Positions 1 through 7,702 of a stretch of 64,000 nt of DNA are shown here, one piece after another. Position 1 is the stretch's first letter; the number at the start of each line of letters is the position of its first letter. The notes under the pieces are model-generated. The model searched no databases. It was given only the letters and a program-made list of their open reading frames with translations, and was not told the DNA's origin. This DNA is from Brevundimonas aveniformis DSM 17977 (GTDB taxonomy: Bacteria > Pseudomonadota > Alphaproteobacteria > Caulobacterales > Caulobacteraceae), in the NCBI RefSeq assembly GCF_000428765.1, contig NZ_AUAO01000003.1, positions 372,001-436,000 of the forward strand, in the 5' to 3' direction. Both the position numbers and the translations under genes were made by a program.

Positions 1-1128
1 GTTGAAGGCCCGAGACAGGACGGCGATCTCACCAGGATCAGTTTCGGAGTCCACGCGTGCTGTCAGATCGCCCGAGGCGACCCGGTGCGCCGCCTTCACC
101 AGGCGCCCGACCGGGGCCGAAATCGTCGAGGCGGCCGACAGGCCTAGCCAGATCGCGCCGACCAGCACCAGGAGCGCCGTTTCAAAATAGGCCAGCAAGA
201 AGGTGAACTGAAGTTGGCTACGAGTCGCCTCGGCTTCGCGGTAGGAGGCTATCGCCCGCGCGCCCTCTCGCAGGCCGAGCAGCGTGCCTTCCGGCAAAGG
301 CTTCAACACATAGAGGTAGGCATCACCGTAGTCGTCCAGCGGATACAGGGCGCGGATGACATCCGGATTCTCGGTTGCCGCCACAGGAACAACCTCGCCG
401 GCAGCGGCCAGCGCAAGATCGTTGGCGGGTGGAGCCAGAAACGGCGGTGCCCCGCTCTGCTCGCCGCGTGCCAGAATCTGCCCGTCACCGTCCAGGACAT
501 AGATGGCCGGATAGCCGAAGAACTCACCGATCCCGACAAGGGCGGCCCCAAATCGCAAGCGGTCCTGGAAGATGCCGCGTACGGCTGACAACTCGCGCGC
601 CATGGTCGCCAGGTCATTTTCCATTTCCTCGCTGACGTCGCGGACATAGCCACGTCCAATATCGGCACTGTTTTCAACCGCGGCCCTGACATTTGAGCTG
701 AACCAGCCCTCGACCCCCCGGTTCACCAGCACGCCGAACACGACGGCCACCAGCACGGCGGGAACCACGGCCACGGCCGAGAAATACGTCACGAACCTCA
801 GGTGCAATCGCGCACCGACATCGTCGGCCTGCTCGCGGACAAGCGCCAGAACTCGTATGCCGACCGCCACGGCCAGGGCAACGATCAGCAAGAGATTGAA
901 CAGCAGAACGATGAGAATAGGTCGGCTGGCCGAGACGATGGCTCCGGCCTCTCCCGTTGCCGGGGCTGAGGCCACCAACCAGACGCCCACCGCCGTTACC
1001 ACGACAGCCAGCCCGTAAACGCCCCCGAAAACGTAGCGCGCCCGCGAACCGGTCAACCATCCGAGGATACGCGCCGTCCAACCCGGAGGCGGACTGTCAG
1101 GCTCGGACTGCAAGGTGACCGATGGCAT
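1..1128 (-). CDS. ntrY: NtrY-type sensor histidine kinase, N-terminal part (cut by window edge)
   Basis: Membrane sensor kinase of the NtrY/NtrX two-component pair, which in alphaproteobacteria links nitrogen and redox/envelope status to gene expression. About 376 residues are present and the frame runs open off the left edge, so the dimerisation and ATPase domains are outside. Translation shows three hydrophobic segments in the first ~140 residues, a sensor-like stretch, a fourth hydrophobic segment near residues 300-328, then a HAMP domain reading APVGRLVKAAHRVASGDL. The ATG at 1128 was chosen; its GAAGGG Shine-Dalgarno-like run is very close, so a nearby start is possible. It lies 57 bases downstream of dusB on the same strand. 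In relatives ntrB and ntrC usually sit between these genes; here they do not. The family call is firm. Confidence 0.88.
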   Translation of the reverse strand, partial: MPSVTLQSEPDSPPPGWTARILGWLTGSRARYVFGGVYGLAVVVTAVGVWLVASAPATGEAGAIVSASRPILIVLLFNLLLIVALAVAVGIRVLALVREQADDVGARLHLRFVTYFSAVAVVPAVLVAVVFGVLVNRGVEGWFSSNVRAAVENSADIGRGYVRDVSEEMENDLATMARELSAVRGIFQDRLRFGAALVGIGEFFGYPAIYVLDGDGQILARGEQSGAPPFLAPPANDLALAAAGEVVPVAATENPDVIRALYPLDDYGDAYLYVLKPLPEGTLLGLREGARAIASYREAEATRSQLQFTFLLAYFETALLVLVGAIWLGLSAASTISAPVGRLVKAAHRVASGDLTARVDSETDPGEIAVLSRAFN

Positions 1129-1185
1129 CCCTTCGCCTATGGCCCGACTGTGCTCAATATTCAACAGTATTGTGGCTTGGATGCT

Positions 1186-2190
1186 TCAGGCGGCCTGGGC
1201 TGCGTCCGACAGCCACAGCGTCCGCAAGGCAGACACAACGCCCTCCGGGTCATCCAGTCGGCAAAGGCGGGCCTTGTCGGCGCGACGCACCGCCGGATCC
1301 GGGTGATAGGGGGCACCCTCAATGTACCAGCCCAGATGCTTGCGAAACATCTTCAGGCCCAGGCGCTCGCCATAGAAGTCCAAAGACCGGCGATAGTGCC
1401 GCTCAACAATCTCAAATCTTGTCCCAAGGCCCGGCTCGCCAAACGGCATGCCGTCAAGGCCGCGCTCGATGGCCGCCGCGATCCAGGGGCGCCCCTGGAC
1501 ACCTCTCCCCAACATCACCGCATCACAGCCGGAGCGATCCATCGCTTCGCGGGCCTGATCTGGTGTGTTGATGTCACCGTTGACGATCACAGGGATCGAG
1601 ACAGCGTCGCGAACAAGCCGCACCGCGTCCCAGTCGGCGGCATCGGAATAGAATTGTTGCCGGGTTCGCCCGTGGATCGTCACGGCCTGGACCCCAATCC
1701 CTTGGGCGCGTCGCGCCAGCTCGGCAGCGCTCAAGCTGTCGTGATCCCATCCCAGGCGCGTCTTCAACGTAACCGGGCGAGTCGTGGCCGCGACAACGGC
1801 CTCAAGAATGGCGCAAGCCCGGTCCAGGTCGCGCAACAGCGCCGACCCGGAAGCGATCCCGGTGACTTCCTTGGCCGGGCAACCAAAGTTCAGGTCGATG
1901 ATGTCCGCCCCGGCGCGCTCGGCCATGCGGGCCCCGTCGGCCATCATGTCCGGGCGGGCCCCAACCAGCTGGATCACGGTCAATCCCAATCCTTCGCCAA
2001 CGGCGGCCCGGCGCACGACATCGGGCCGACCCCGCGCCAGCTCAGCCGAGGCAACCATCTCCGTTGCCACATAGGCCGCACCAAGCTCTGCCGCCGTTTG
2101 GCGGAACGGCAGGTCCGTGATCCCGGTCATGGGCGCGGTCAGCACCCGCCCCGGGACGGTCACATCACCAATGGTCAGTTGCGCGGGCAT
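1186..2190 (-). CDS. dusB: tRNA-dihydrouridine synthase DusB
   Basis: FMN-dependent reductase that makes dihydrouridine in the D-loop of tRNAs. The 334-residue product is of normal length for the family. Visible motifs are the N-terminal [12 protein letters not shown] segment, the catalytic-loop NFGCPAKEV with its active cysteine, KTRLGWD, and [10 protein letters not shown] in the FMN-binding barrel. The start at 2190 ([10 protein letters not shown]) was chosen because the family begins just before the APMTG motif; a 36-residue upstream extension is arginine-rich and unlike the family. The gene is the old nifR3, normally head of the ntrBC-ntrYX cluster, and here ntrY follows directly. It is divergent from ispDF with about 50 bases between starts, so that gap must carry both promoters. 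Confidence 0.95.
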   Translation of the reverse strand: MPAQLTIGDVTVPGRVLTAPMTGITDLPFRQTAAELGAAYVATEMVASAELARGRPDVVRRAAVGEGLGLTVIQLVGARPDMMADGARMAERAGADIIDLNFGCPAKEVTGIASGSALLRDLDRACAILEAVVAATTRPVTLKTRLGWDHDSLSAAELARRAQGIGVQAVTIHGRTRQQFYSDAADWDAVRLVRDAVSIPVIVNGDINTPDQAREAMDRSGCDAVMLGRGVQGRPWIAAAIERGLDGMPFGEPGLGTRFEIVERHYRRSLDFYGERLGLKMFRKHLGWYIEGAPYHPDPAVRRADKARLCRLDDPEGVVSALRTLWLSDAAQAA

Positions 2191-2240
2191 GGCGCGGCTT
2201 TTCGCTCGCCAAAGGCCCCACGTCGAGTCTAGCAAGCGCC

Positions 2241-3377
2241 ATGAGCTTTTCTGCCATTGTCGTCGCCGCCGGCTCCGGGACCCGTTCGGGCGGGCCAAAG
2301 CAATGGCGCATGCTGGCCGGCAAGCCCGTCATACGTTGGTCCGTCGAGGCCTTGCTCGAGGCAGGTGCCACCCAGGTCATCGTCGTCATTCCGGCCGGAG
2401 CGGAAGCCCAGGCCGATTTTTGTTTGACGGGACTGAGCGGTTGGCGTGCAGTCGTCGGAGGTGCCCAGCGGGCCGATTCGGTTCGGCGCGGCCTATCCTC
2501 TGTCGAGGCTGACCTGCCCGTTCTGGTTCACGATGCCGCCCGCCCTCTGCTGAGCGGCGCGACGATACAGAATCTCCTCAAGGCCGTTGAAAGGGTACCG
2601 GCCGCAGCGCCGGCTCTGTCGGTTGCCGACACGCTCAAATCAGCCGCTGATGGGCAAGTGGCCGGCACCGTCGACCGGGCAAATCTCTGGCGCGCCCAGA
2701 CGCCCCAGGCCTTTGCTCCCGGCGTCCTCCAGAAGGCCTACGAAAGCTGGCAGGACACGGACAGCCCAACCGACGAACTGGCCGTCGTTGAGGCTCATGG
2801 CGGTACGGTCCGCCTGATCCCGGGCGATCCCCGCCTGATGAAGCTCACCTTCGCGGAGGATTTCGAATTGGCCGAAGCTCTCATTCGTGGCCGGGCGCGG
2901 ACGCGCGTGGGGAATGGGTTCGATGTTCATGCCTTTGGTCCGGGCGATGCCATATGGCTGTGCGGGGTGGAAGTGCCCCACACGCATGGGCTGGTCGGGC
3001 ATTCTGACGCGGACGTTGGCCTTCATGCCCTCACCGACGCGGTGCTCGGGGCCATAGGCGACGGCGACATCGGCGATCATTTCCCGCCGAGCGACCCGCA
3101 ATGGAAGGGGGCCAGTTCAGACCGGTTCCTGGCCCATGCCCGCGATCTGGTCGTCGCGCGAGGGGGCGAGATTGTCCATGTGGATGTGACCCTGATCTGC
3201 GAGCGCCCCAGGGTCAAACAGCACCGTCAGGCCATGCGCCAGCGCATCGCGGACATCCTGGCTCTGCCGCTGGATGCTGTCAGTGTGAAGGCCACCACGA
3301 CCGAGGGCCTGGGTTTCACGGGCCGTCAGGAAGGCATAGCGGCCCAGGCCACCGCAACGGTCGATTTGCCCGCCTGA
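2241..3377 (+). CDS. ispDF: Bifunctional IspD/IspF, MEP isoprenoid pathway
   Basis: Fusion of two enzymes of the methylerythritol phosphate pathway. Residues ~1-218 are IspD, 2-C-methyl-D-erythritol 4-phosphate cytidylyltransferase, with the CTP-binding loop [15 protein letters not shown] and VHDAARPLL. Residues ~222-378 are IspF, the 2,4-cyclodiphosphate synthase, beginning [10 protein letters not shown] with the metal ligands Asp and His, then [15 protein letters not shown] and a C-terminal [12 protein letters not shown]. Such fusions are known in many alphaproteobacteria; the two halves catalyse non-consecutive steps around IspE. At 378 residues it is full length. The ATG at 2241 immediately precedes the nucleotidyltransferase strand. 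A ~210-base spacer follows before the next gene. Confidence 0.97.
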   Translation: MSFSAIVVAAGSGTRSGGPKQWRMLAGKPVIRWSVEALLEAGATQVIVVIPAGAEAQADFCLTGLSGWRAVVGGAQRADSVRRGLSSVEADLPVLVHDAARPLLSGATIQNLLKAVERVPAAAPALSVADTLKSAADGQVAGTVDRANLWRAQTPQAFAPGVLQKAYESWQDTDSPTDELAVVEAHGGTVRLIPGDPRLMKLTFAEDFELAEALIRGRARTRVGNGFDVHAFGPGDAIWLCGVEVPHTHGLVGHSDADVGLHALTDAVLGAIGDGDIGDHFPPSDPQWKGASSDRFLAHARDLVVARGGEIVHVDVTLICERPRVKQHRQAMRQRIADILALPLDAVSVKATTTEGLGFTGRQEGIAAQATATVDLPA

Positions 3378-3591
3378 CACCCCACCCCTCCGTCACCGTG
3401 CGGTCATCAGACGATCATCGCCATGGGGGCGGTCTGCGCGAGGCTTTCTTGCCATGCGCGCGATGATCCTGCTCAGCGACACATCGGTTCACTTCCCACA
3501 GTGGCCCGGTTGGTCTTATTGAGAACAACGCCCCCGAGGGGCGCGCGGCTTCCGCGATTCAAATTTGCTCTACTGTGAGGCGTTTCATAGC

Positions 3592-4215
3592 GTGGCCCAG
3601 ACCCGCCCCCGTACCGTGACCCCCAAAGATGCCCCGCGCGCCTGGCAACGCATGCTGTCCGGCCGCCGTCTTGACCTGCTCGACCCGTCTCCCTTCGACA
3701 TCGAGATCGAGGACATTGCGCATGGCCTCGCGCGCGTGGCGCGCTGGAATGGTCAGACCATCGGCGAGCACGCCTTCTCGGTGGCCCAGCATTCGTGCGT
3801 GGTTGAGGAAATCGCCGTCCATATCAAGCCAGACCTCGAGGTGAAGTGGCGGCTGGCGGCCCTGCTGCACGATGCATCGGAATATGTGATCGGCGACATG
3901 ATCTCACCTTTCAAGGCCGCACTTGGCGTCAACTACAAGGATTTTGAGGCCCGTCTGGAAGCCGCAATCCATTTGCGGTTCGGGCTGCCGCCCAAGAACC
4001 CTGTGGCGATCAAAAAGCTAATCAAACAGGCCGACCGGGCTTGCGCCTATTTCGAAGCGACGCAACTGGCCGGCTTTTCGAAGTCGGAATCGCTCGGCTT
4101 CTTCGGCAAGCCGCCCGCAGGCTATGAGCTTCAGATTGAGCCCTTGTCCGCCTCGGCAGCCCAGCGCCTTTATTTGGACCGCTTCGAAGCCCTGGTTCAG
4201 GCCGCGCGCCGGTGA
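3592..4215 (+). CDS. HD-domain hydrolase, YfbR-like
   Basis: Predicted metal-dependent phosphohydrolase of the HD superfamily, resembling YfbR-type 5'-nucleotidases. The 207-residue product shows the first histidine in GEHAFSVAQH, the diagnostic HD pair in LLHDASEYVIGDM, and a distal aspartate in IKQADRACAYFE. No signal peptide or membrane segment is seen, so it should be cytosolic. I chose GTG at 3592, preceded by GAGG at 11 bases; a TTG at 3565 would add nine residues. The stop overlaps the GTG start of the Nudix/NrtR-like gene by four bases, indicating translational coupling and suggesting a shared nucleotide or NAD-related role. The substrate cannot be read from sequence. Confidence 0.85.
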   Translation: MAQTRPRTVTPKDAPRAWQRMLSGRRLDLLDPSPFDIEIEDIAHGLARVARWNGQTIGEHAFSVAQHSCVVEEIAVHIKPDLEVKWRLAALLHDASEYVIGDMISPFKAALGVNYKDFEARLEAAIHLRFGLPPKNPVAIKKLIKQADRACAYFEATQLAGFSKSESLGFFGKPPAGYELQIEPLSASAAQRLYLDRFEALVQAARR

Positions 4216-5159
4216 GCGCCGACCCGGTCACCATCGGCCTGTCCGCCGTCGTGATGGCCCCGCTGGAGGGCGACACGGCAGTCCTGACCGTCCAGCGCCA
4301 GGGCGATTCCCAGGCCGGGTTGCCGTCCGGTCCGTTCGATCCCTCGATCGACCGGACCTTCGAATTGGCTTTGCGGGCCTTCGTGACCAGTCAGACCGGG
4401 CTGGGGATGGGCTTTGTCGAGCAACTCTACACCTTCGGCGACGCCGGGCGTGAGACACCTCAGGCTCAGCTCGGTACTGAGGAGACGGGGCGGGTCGTTT
4501 CGGTCGGCTATCTGGCCCTGGCCCCCGTCGCCGTCGAAACGACCGGCGAGGAGGCCCTCTGGCGTGCCTGGGGCGAGTTCTTTCCCTACGAGGACTGGCG
4601 CAAGGGACGACCCGCCGTGATCGACGAGATCATCGGCCCGTGGCTCGCCCACTGGACGGGCGACGACGATCAACGGCGGGCCCGCGCCGAGGCCCTATTC
4701 GCCCTGTCGGATCGCTCCGCCTGGCGCGATGAGCGTGTGCTGGAACGCTACGAACTGCTCTACGAAACGGGCCTGGCCTACGAAGCCGCGCGCGATCGCG
4801 GTCAGGCACCGCCTCAGGAGGCCCGTCGGGTCGGGCTGCCGCTGCGATCCGATCATCGCAGGATCATGGCGACGGGACTGGGACGGCTCCGCGGCAAACT
4901 TCGCTATCGTCCGGTGATCTTTGACCTGCTGCCTGCGGAGTTCACCCTGTCCCAGCTCCAGCGCGCCGTCGAAGCCGTGACGGGTCAGCCGATGCACAAA
5001 CAGAACTTTCGGCGGGGCGTCGAACGCGCTGGACTGGTCGAACGCACGGGCCGGCTCAACACGGCGACCGGGGGTCGACCCGCCGAGCTGTTTCGTCGTC
5101 GATCCGAGATTGCGGGCGAAGCGCAGACCTTGGGCCTCGCCCTGCCGATCCAGCGTTAG
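4212..5159 (+). CDS. NrtR-like regulator: degenerate Nudix domain plus winged helix
   Basis: 315-residue protein with an N-terminal Nudix fold (about 1-160) and a C-terminal winged-helix domain (about 215-300, around QLQRAVEAVTGQPMHKQNFRR cut short to LQRAVEAVTGQPMHKQNFRR). This architecture defines NrtR-family regulators, which sense ADP-ribose-type NAD metabolites. The stretch where the Nudix box should be (after residue 35, LPSGPFDPSIDRTFELALRA) lacks the REXXEE core, so the domain probably binds rather than hydrolyses its ligand, as in sensor NrtRs. It starts with GTG inside the stop of the HD gene. Its stop codon overlaps the nusG stop by four bases on the opposite strand. The NAD-regulatory role is inferred from family; the operon partner suggests a nucleotide-salvage target. 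Confidence 0.85.
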   Translation: MSADPVTIGLSAVVMAPLEGDTAVLTVQRQGDSQAGLPSGPFDPSIDRTFELALRAFVTSQTGLGMGFVEQLYTFGDAGRETPQAQLGTEETGRVVSVGYLALAPVAVETTGEEALWRAWGEFFPYEDWRKGRPAVIDEIIGPWLAHWTGDDDQRRARAEALFALSDRSAWRDERVLERYELLYETGLAYEAARDRGQAPPQEARRVGLPLRSDHRRIMATGLGRLRGKLRYRPVIFDLLPAEFTLSQLQRAVEAVTGQPMHKQNFRRGVERAGLVERTGRLNTATGGRPAELFRRRSEIAGEAQTLGLALPIQR

Positions 5160-5719
5160 CCGACCTTTTCGACCTGGTCGTATTCCAGCTCGACCGGGGT
5201 GGCGCGACCAAAGATCGACACCGAGACATTGAGGCGCGCACGCTCTTCGTCGACGCTTTCGACAATGCCGTCGAAGCTGGCGAACGGGCCGTCGATGACC
5301 TTGACCGTCTCGCCAATGTCGAAGCGGATCGTCGGCTTGGGACGCTCAACGCCCTCTTCCACCGTGCCGACGATACGCTGGATTTCCTTTTCGGAGACGG
5401 GCATGGGCTTGGCCCCCGACCCGAGGAAGCCCGTCACCTTCGGCGTGTTCTTGATCAGGTGGAAGACCTCGTCGGTCAGGTCCATCTTGACCAGGACGTA
5501 GCCGGGGAAAAACTTGCGTTCGGTATTGACCTTGCGCCCCCGGCGGATCTCGACGACGTCTTCGGTCGGGACCAGCACCTCAGAAAAACGATCCGACAGA
5601 CCCTGGTTGCGGGCCTGGTCGAGGATGTTCTCCTTCACCTTCTTTTCGAAGTTGGAATAGGCGTGGACGATGTACCACTTGTGGTTCGGGTTCGAGGCCG
5701 CCTGGGCTTGTTCGGTCAT
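5156..5719 (-). CDS. nusG: Transcription termination/antitermination factor NusG
   Basis: Universal transcription elongation factor that binds RNA polymerase and couples it to Rho or the ribosome. The 187-residue protein has the NGN domain (KWYIVHAYSNFEKKVKENI, FFPGYVLVKM) and the C-terminal KOW motif (VKVIDGPFASFDGIVESVD). The start MTEQAQAASN at 5719 matches the family; an in-frame extension to 5866 runs back through secE and was discarded. It lies 11 bases downstream of secE in the standard tRNA-Trp-secE-nusG arrangement. Its TAA and the TAG of the convergent NrtR-like gene share the bases 5156-5159. Confidence 0.98.
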   Translation of the reverse strand: MTEQAQAASNPNHKWYIVHAYSNFEKKVKENILDQARNQGLSDRFSEVLVPTEDVVEIRRGRKVNTERKFFPGYVLVKMDLTDEVFHLIKNTPKVTGFLGSGAKPMPVSEKEIQRIVGTVEEGVERPKPTIRFDIGETVKVIDGPFASFDGIVESVDEERARLNVSVSIFGRATPVELEYDQVEKVG

Positions 5720-5730
5720 GTCGATATTCC

Positions 5731-6015
5731 CTAGCGACCAATCTGGATGAGCTGGCTGGCAACGAGCGCCATCAACAGGTCGACCGCCCAGAAGAACAGC
5801 GACGCCAGCGCCACCATGATGAAGACCATCACTGAGGTGATCCAGGTTTCCTTGCGGCTCGGCCAAGTGATCTTGCGACCTTCAGCCCGGACCTGGCTGA
5901 AGAACTGCATCGGAGAAATGCGCTTCTTGGGCGCATCCGCTTCGGGCGCGGTCACCGCGCCGCCCTGAACGATGGTGGTTCCCCCGCCGCGTGAGGAGGA
6001 CTTCGCCTTGGCCAT
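5731..6015 (-). CDS. secE: Preprotein translocase subunit SecE
   Basis: Small essential membrane subunit that clamps SecY in the Sec translocon. The 94-residue product has a basic, low-complexity N-terminus, then the conserved amphipathic segment FFSQVRAEGRKITWPSRKET and a single C-terminal transmembrane helix (about residues 62-88). This single-helix form is the usual one outside enterobacteria. It lies directly between tRNA-Trp and nusG on the same strand, the classic order. Confidence 0.97.
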   Translation of the reverse strand: MAKAKSSSRGGGTTIVQGGAVTAPEADAPKKRISPMQFFSQVRAEGRKITWPSRKETWITSVMVFIMVALASLFFWAVDLLMALVASQLIQIGR

Positions 6016-6038
6016 TCTGTTTCCGTCTCAGATAAAGG

Positions 6039-6114
6039 TGGCAGGAGTGGAGGGACTCGAACCCCCGGCCCTCGGTTTTGGAGACCGATGCTCTACCAAC
6101 TGAGCTACACTCCT
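6039..6114 (-). tRNA. tRNA-Trp (anticodon CCA)
   Basis: On the minus strand this reads as a 76-nt tRNA, 5' AGGAGTGTAGCTCAGTTGG, with an anticodon loop CTCCAAA giving anticodon CCA, a T-arm with GGTTCGAACC-type core, and an encoded 3' CCA. Acceptor stem AGGAGTG pairs with CACTCCT. It precedes secE-nusG on the same strand, the standard bacterial order. Confidence 0.97.
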
Positions 6115-6160
6115 TCGATGAAGCCCACATAGGAACTCCAGCGCCCCGGACAAAGAACAA

Positions 6161-6187
6161 CGCGCCGAAAGGACTCCCTTCGGCGCG
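6161..6187 (-). terminator. Rho-independent terminator for the CNNM/CorC gene
   Basis: Nine-base perfect inverted repeat CGCGCCGAA / TTCGGCGCG with a nine-base loop. Read on the minus strand it is followed by the T-rich TTGTTCTTTG, so it should terminate leftward transcripts from the gene ending at 6279, shielding the tRNA-Trp promoter. Confidence 0.75.
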
Positions 6188-6278
6188 CGCGGCCTTGGCC
6201 GGAGCCGGTGGCTTTAACAGCGCCCGGCCATGTGAGCAAGCGCATCCGTGCCGGAATAGTGCTGTCGAAGCGGGTCCG

Positions 6279-7610
6279 TCAGTCGACGACGTCGGGTGTG
6301 GCCGCCGGCAACCCGGCGACCGCGACCAGGGGGTAGAAAATCAGCGATTCAATCCGGCGGTCATCCATCTCGCGAACCTCGACCTCAAATCGCCCAAGCT
6401 GGAGCCGCTCGCCCTTCTCGGGAATACGCGACAGCTCGTGCAGAACAAGGCCCGCCACCGTGTGAAAACCGTCCTGTTCCCCGAAGTCCTCGCCCAGGGC
6501 ATCGGCCAGCTCGTCCAGATCGGTCTGTCCGTCGATCACCCAGGATCCGTCGTCGTTGTGGACGATGTTCTGGCTGGCCTCGTCGTGCTCTTCATCGAAA
6601 TCACCGGCAATCATCTCCAGCAGGTCGGTGGCCGTTACCACCCCTTCGAAGGAGCCGTACTCGTCGACGATGAAGGCCATGTGGACCTTTGAGCCCTTCA
6701 GAATTTCCAGGGCCTTGAGGACCGATGTGGTCTGAGGAATGAAGGCAGGCGTCTGGACCAGCCTTTCGACGTTGAACTCGCCGTTATCCAGCAAACTATC
6801 GAGCAGGTCCTTCTTGTGGACCACGCCCAGCGGATTATCGACATCGTTCTCGCGCGCGACGACCAACCGGGAATAGGGGCTGGCGCGGACCTCTTCCTTG
6901 ATCAGTTCATCGGGGTCATCCAGTGCAATCCAGCTGACTTCATGGCGTGGAGTCATCGCCACCCGGATGGGCCGGTCGCCGAGCGTGAGAATCTCTTCGA
7001 TCATCTCCTGCTCTTCCGGTTCGATCAGACCGGCCGAGGTGCCCTCGGCGATCATCGTCTCGACCTCTTCCTGGGTCACATCCGAGCCGTCGCGATCCTT
7101 GATGTTGAACAGCTTGAGGATGCCCGAGGTGGAGGCCGTCAGCAGCAGGACAAACGGCTTCAGGACGGTCGCCACGGTAGAGATTGGGCCGGCCATCCGC
7201 ATGGCGATCGTTTCGGGGAAAATCAGCGCCAACCGTTTGGGCACCAGCTCCCCGACAATCAGCGACACATAGGTGATCAGGATCACCACGACGCCGGTGG
7301 CAATGACCTCACTCCAGGGCGCAACCGCCGGAAGCGAATGTTCCAGTATGGCGTCCAGCTCCGTGGCGATGGCCGACTGACCATAGGCACCGGCCAGGAT
7401 GCCGATCAGGGTGATCCCGACCTGGACAGCCGACAGGAAATGCGTCGGCTCTTCAGCGAGTTCCAACGCGCGACGCGCACCGCGGTCACCCCGCTCGGCC
7501 CGGCTCTGGAGCTTGGATTTGCGCGACGAGACGACAGCCATCTCGGTCATGGCGAACAGGCCGTTGAGCACCACAAGGAGCAGAACGACAACGATGGCGA
7601 AGGCTAACAT
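6279..7610 (-). CDS. CNNM/CorC (HlyC) family membrane protein with CBS pair
   Basis: 443-residue inner-membrane protein of the DUF21-CBS-CorC_HlyC family. Residues ~1-180 form the DUF21/CNNM transmembrane module (start MLAFAIVVVLLLVVLNGLFA, then VGITLIGILAGAYG and VIATGVVVILITYVSLIVGE). Residues ~210-335 are two CBS domains (RVAMTPRHEVSWI, AFIVDEYGSFEGVVTATDLL), and residues ~350-430 form the CorC_HlyC domain. Members are implicated in Mg2+/divalent cation efflux; the old name hemolysin is misleading. The transported ion cannot be read from sequence. It is monocistronic with a terminator downstream at 6161-6187. Confidence 0.93.
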   Translation of the reverse strand: MLAFAIVVVLLLVVLNGLFAMTEMAVVSSRKSKLQSRAERGDRGARRALELAEEPTHFLSAVQVGITLIGILAGAYGQSAIATELDAILEHSLPAVAPWSEVIATGVVVILITYVSLIVGELVPKRLALIFPETIAMRMAGPISTVATVLKPFVLLLTASTSGILKLFNIKDRDGSDVTQEEVETMIAEGTSAGLIEPEEQEMIEEILTLGDRPIRVAMTPRHEVSWIALDDPDELIKEEVRASPYSRLVVARENDVDNPLGVVHKKDLLDSLLDNGEFNVERLVQTPAFIPQTTSVLKALEILKGSKVHMAFIVDEYGSFEGVVTATDLLEMIAGDFDEEHDEASQNIVHNDDGSWVIDGQTDLDELADALGEDFGEQDGFHTVAGLVLHELSRIPEKGERLQLGRFEVEVREMDDRRIESLIFYPLVAVAGLPAATPDVVD

Positions 7611-7702
7611 CTAGGGGGGAGGACCCGACGCGACCTCGGGGCCGCACCCCCTAGCTTAGGGCTAGATGCGTCCGAATACCATGGGCATGATTCAGGCGTT
7701 GA

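Noticed and set aside
1150-2232. Long plus-strand open frame opposite dusB
   Set aside because: It is the shadow of dusB, with arginine- and proline-rich composition typical of antisense frames in high-GC DNA.
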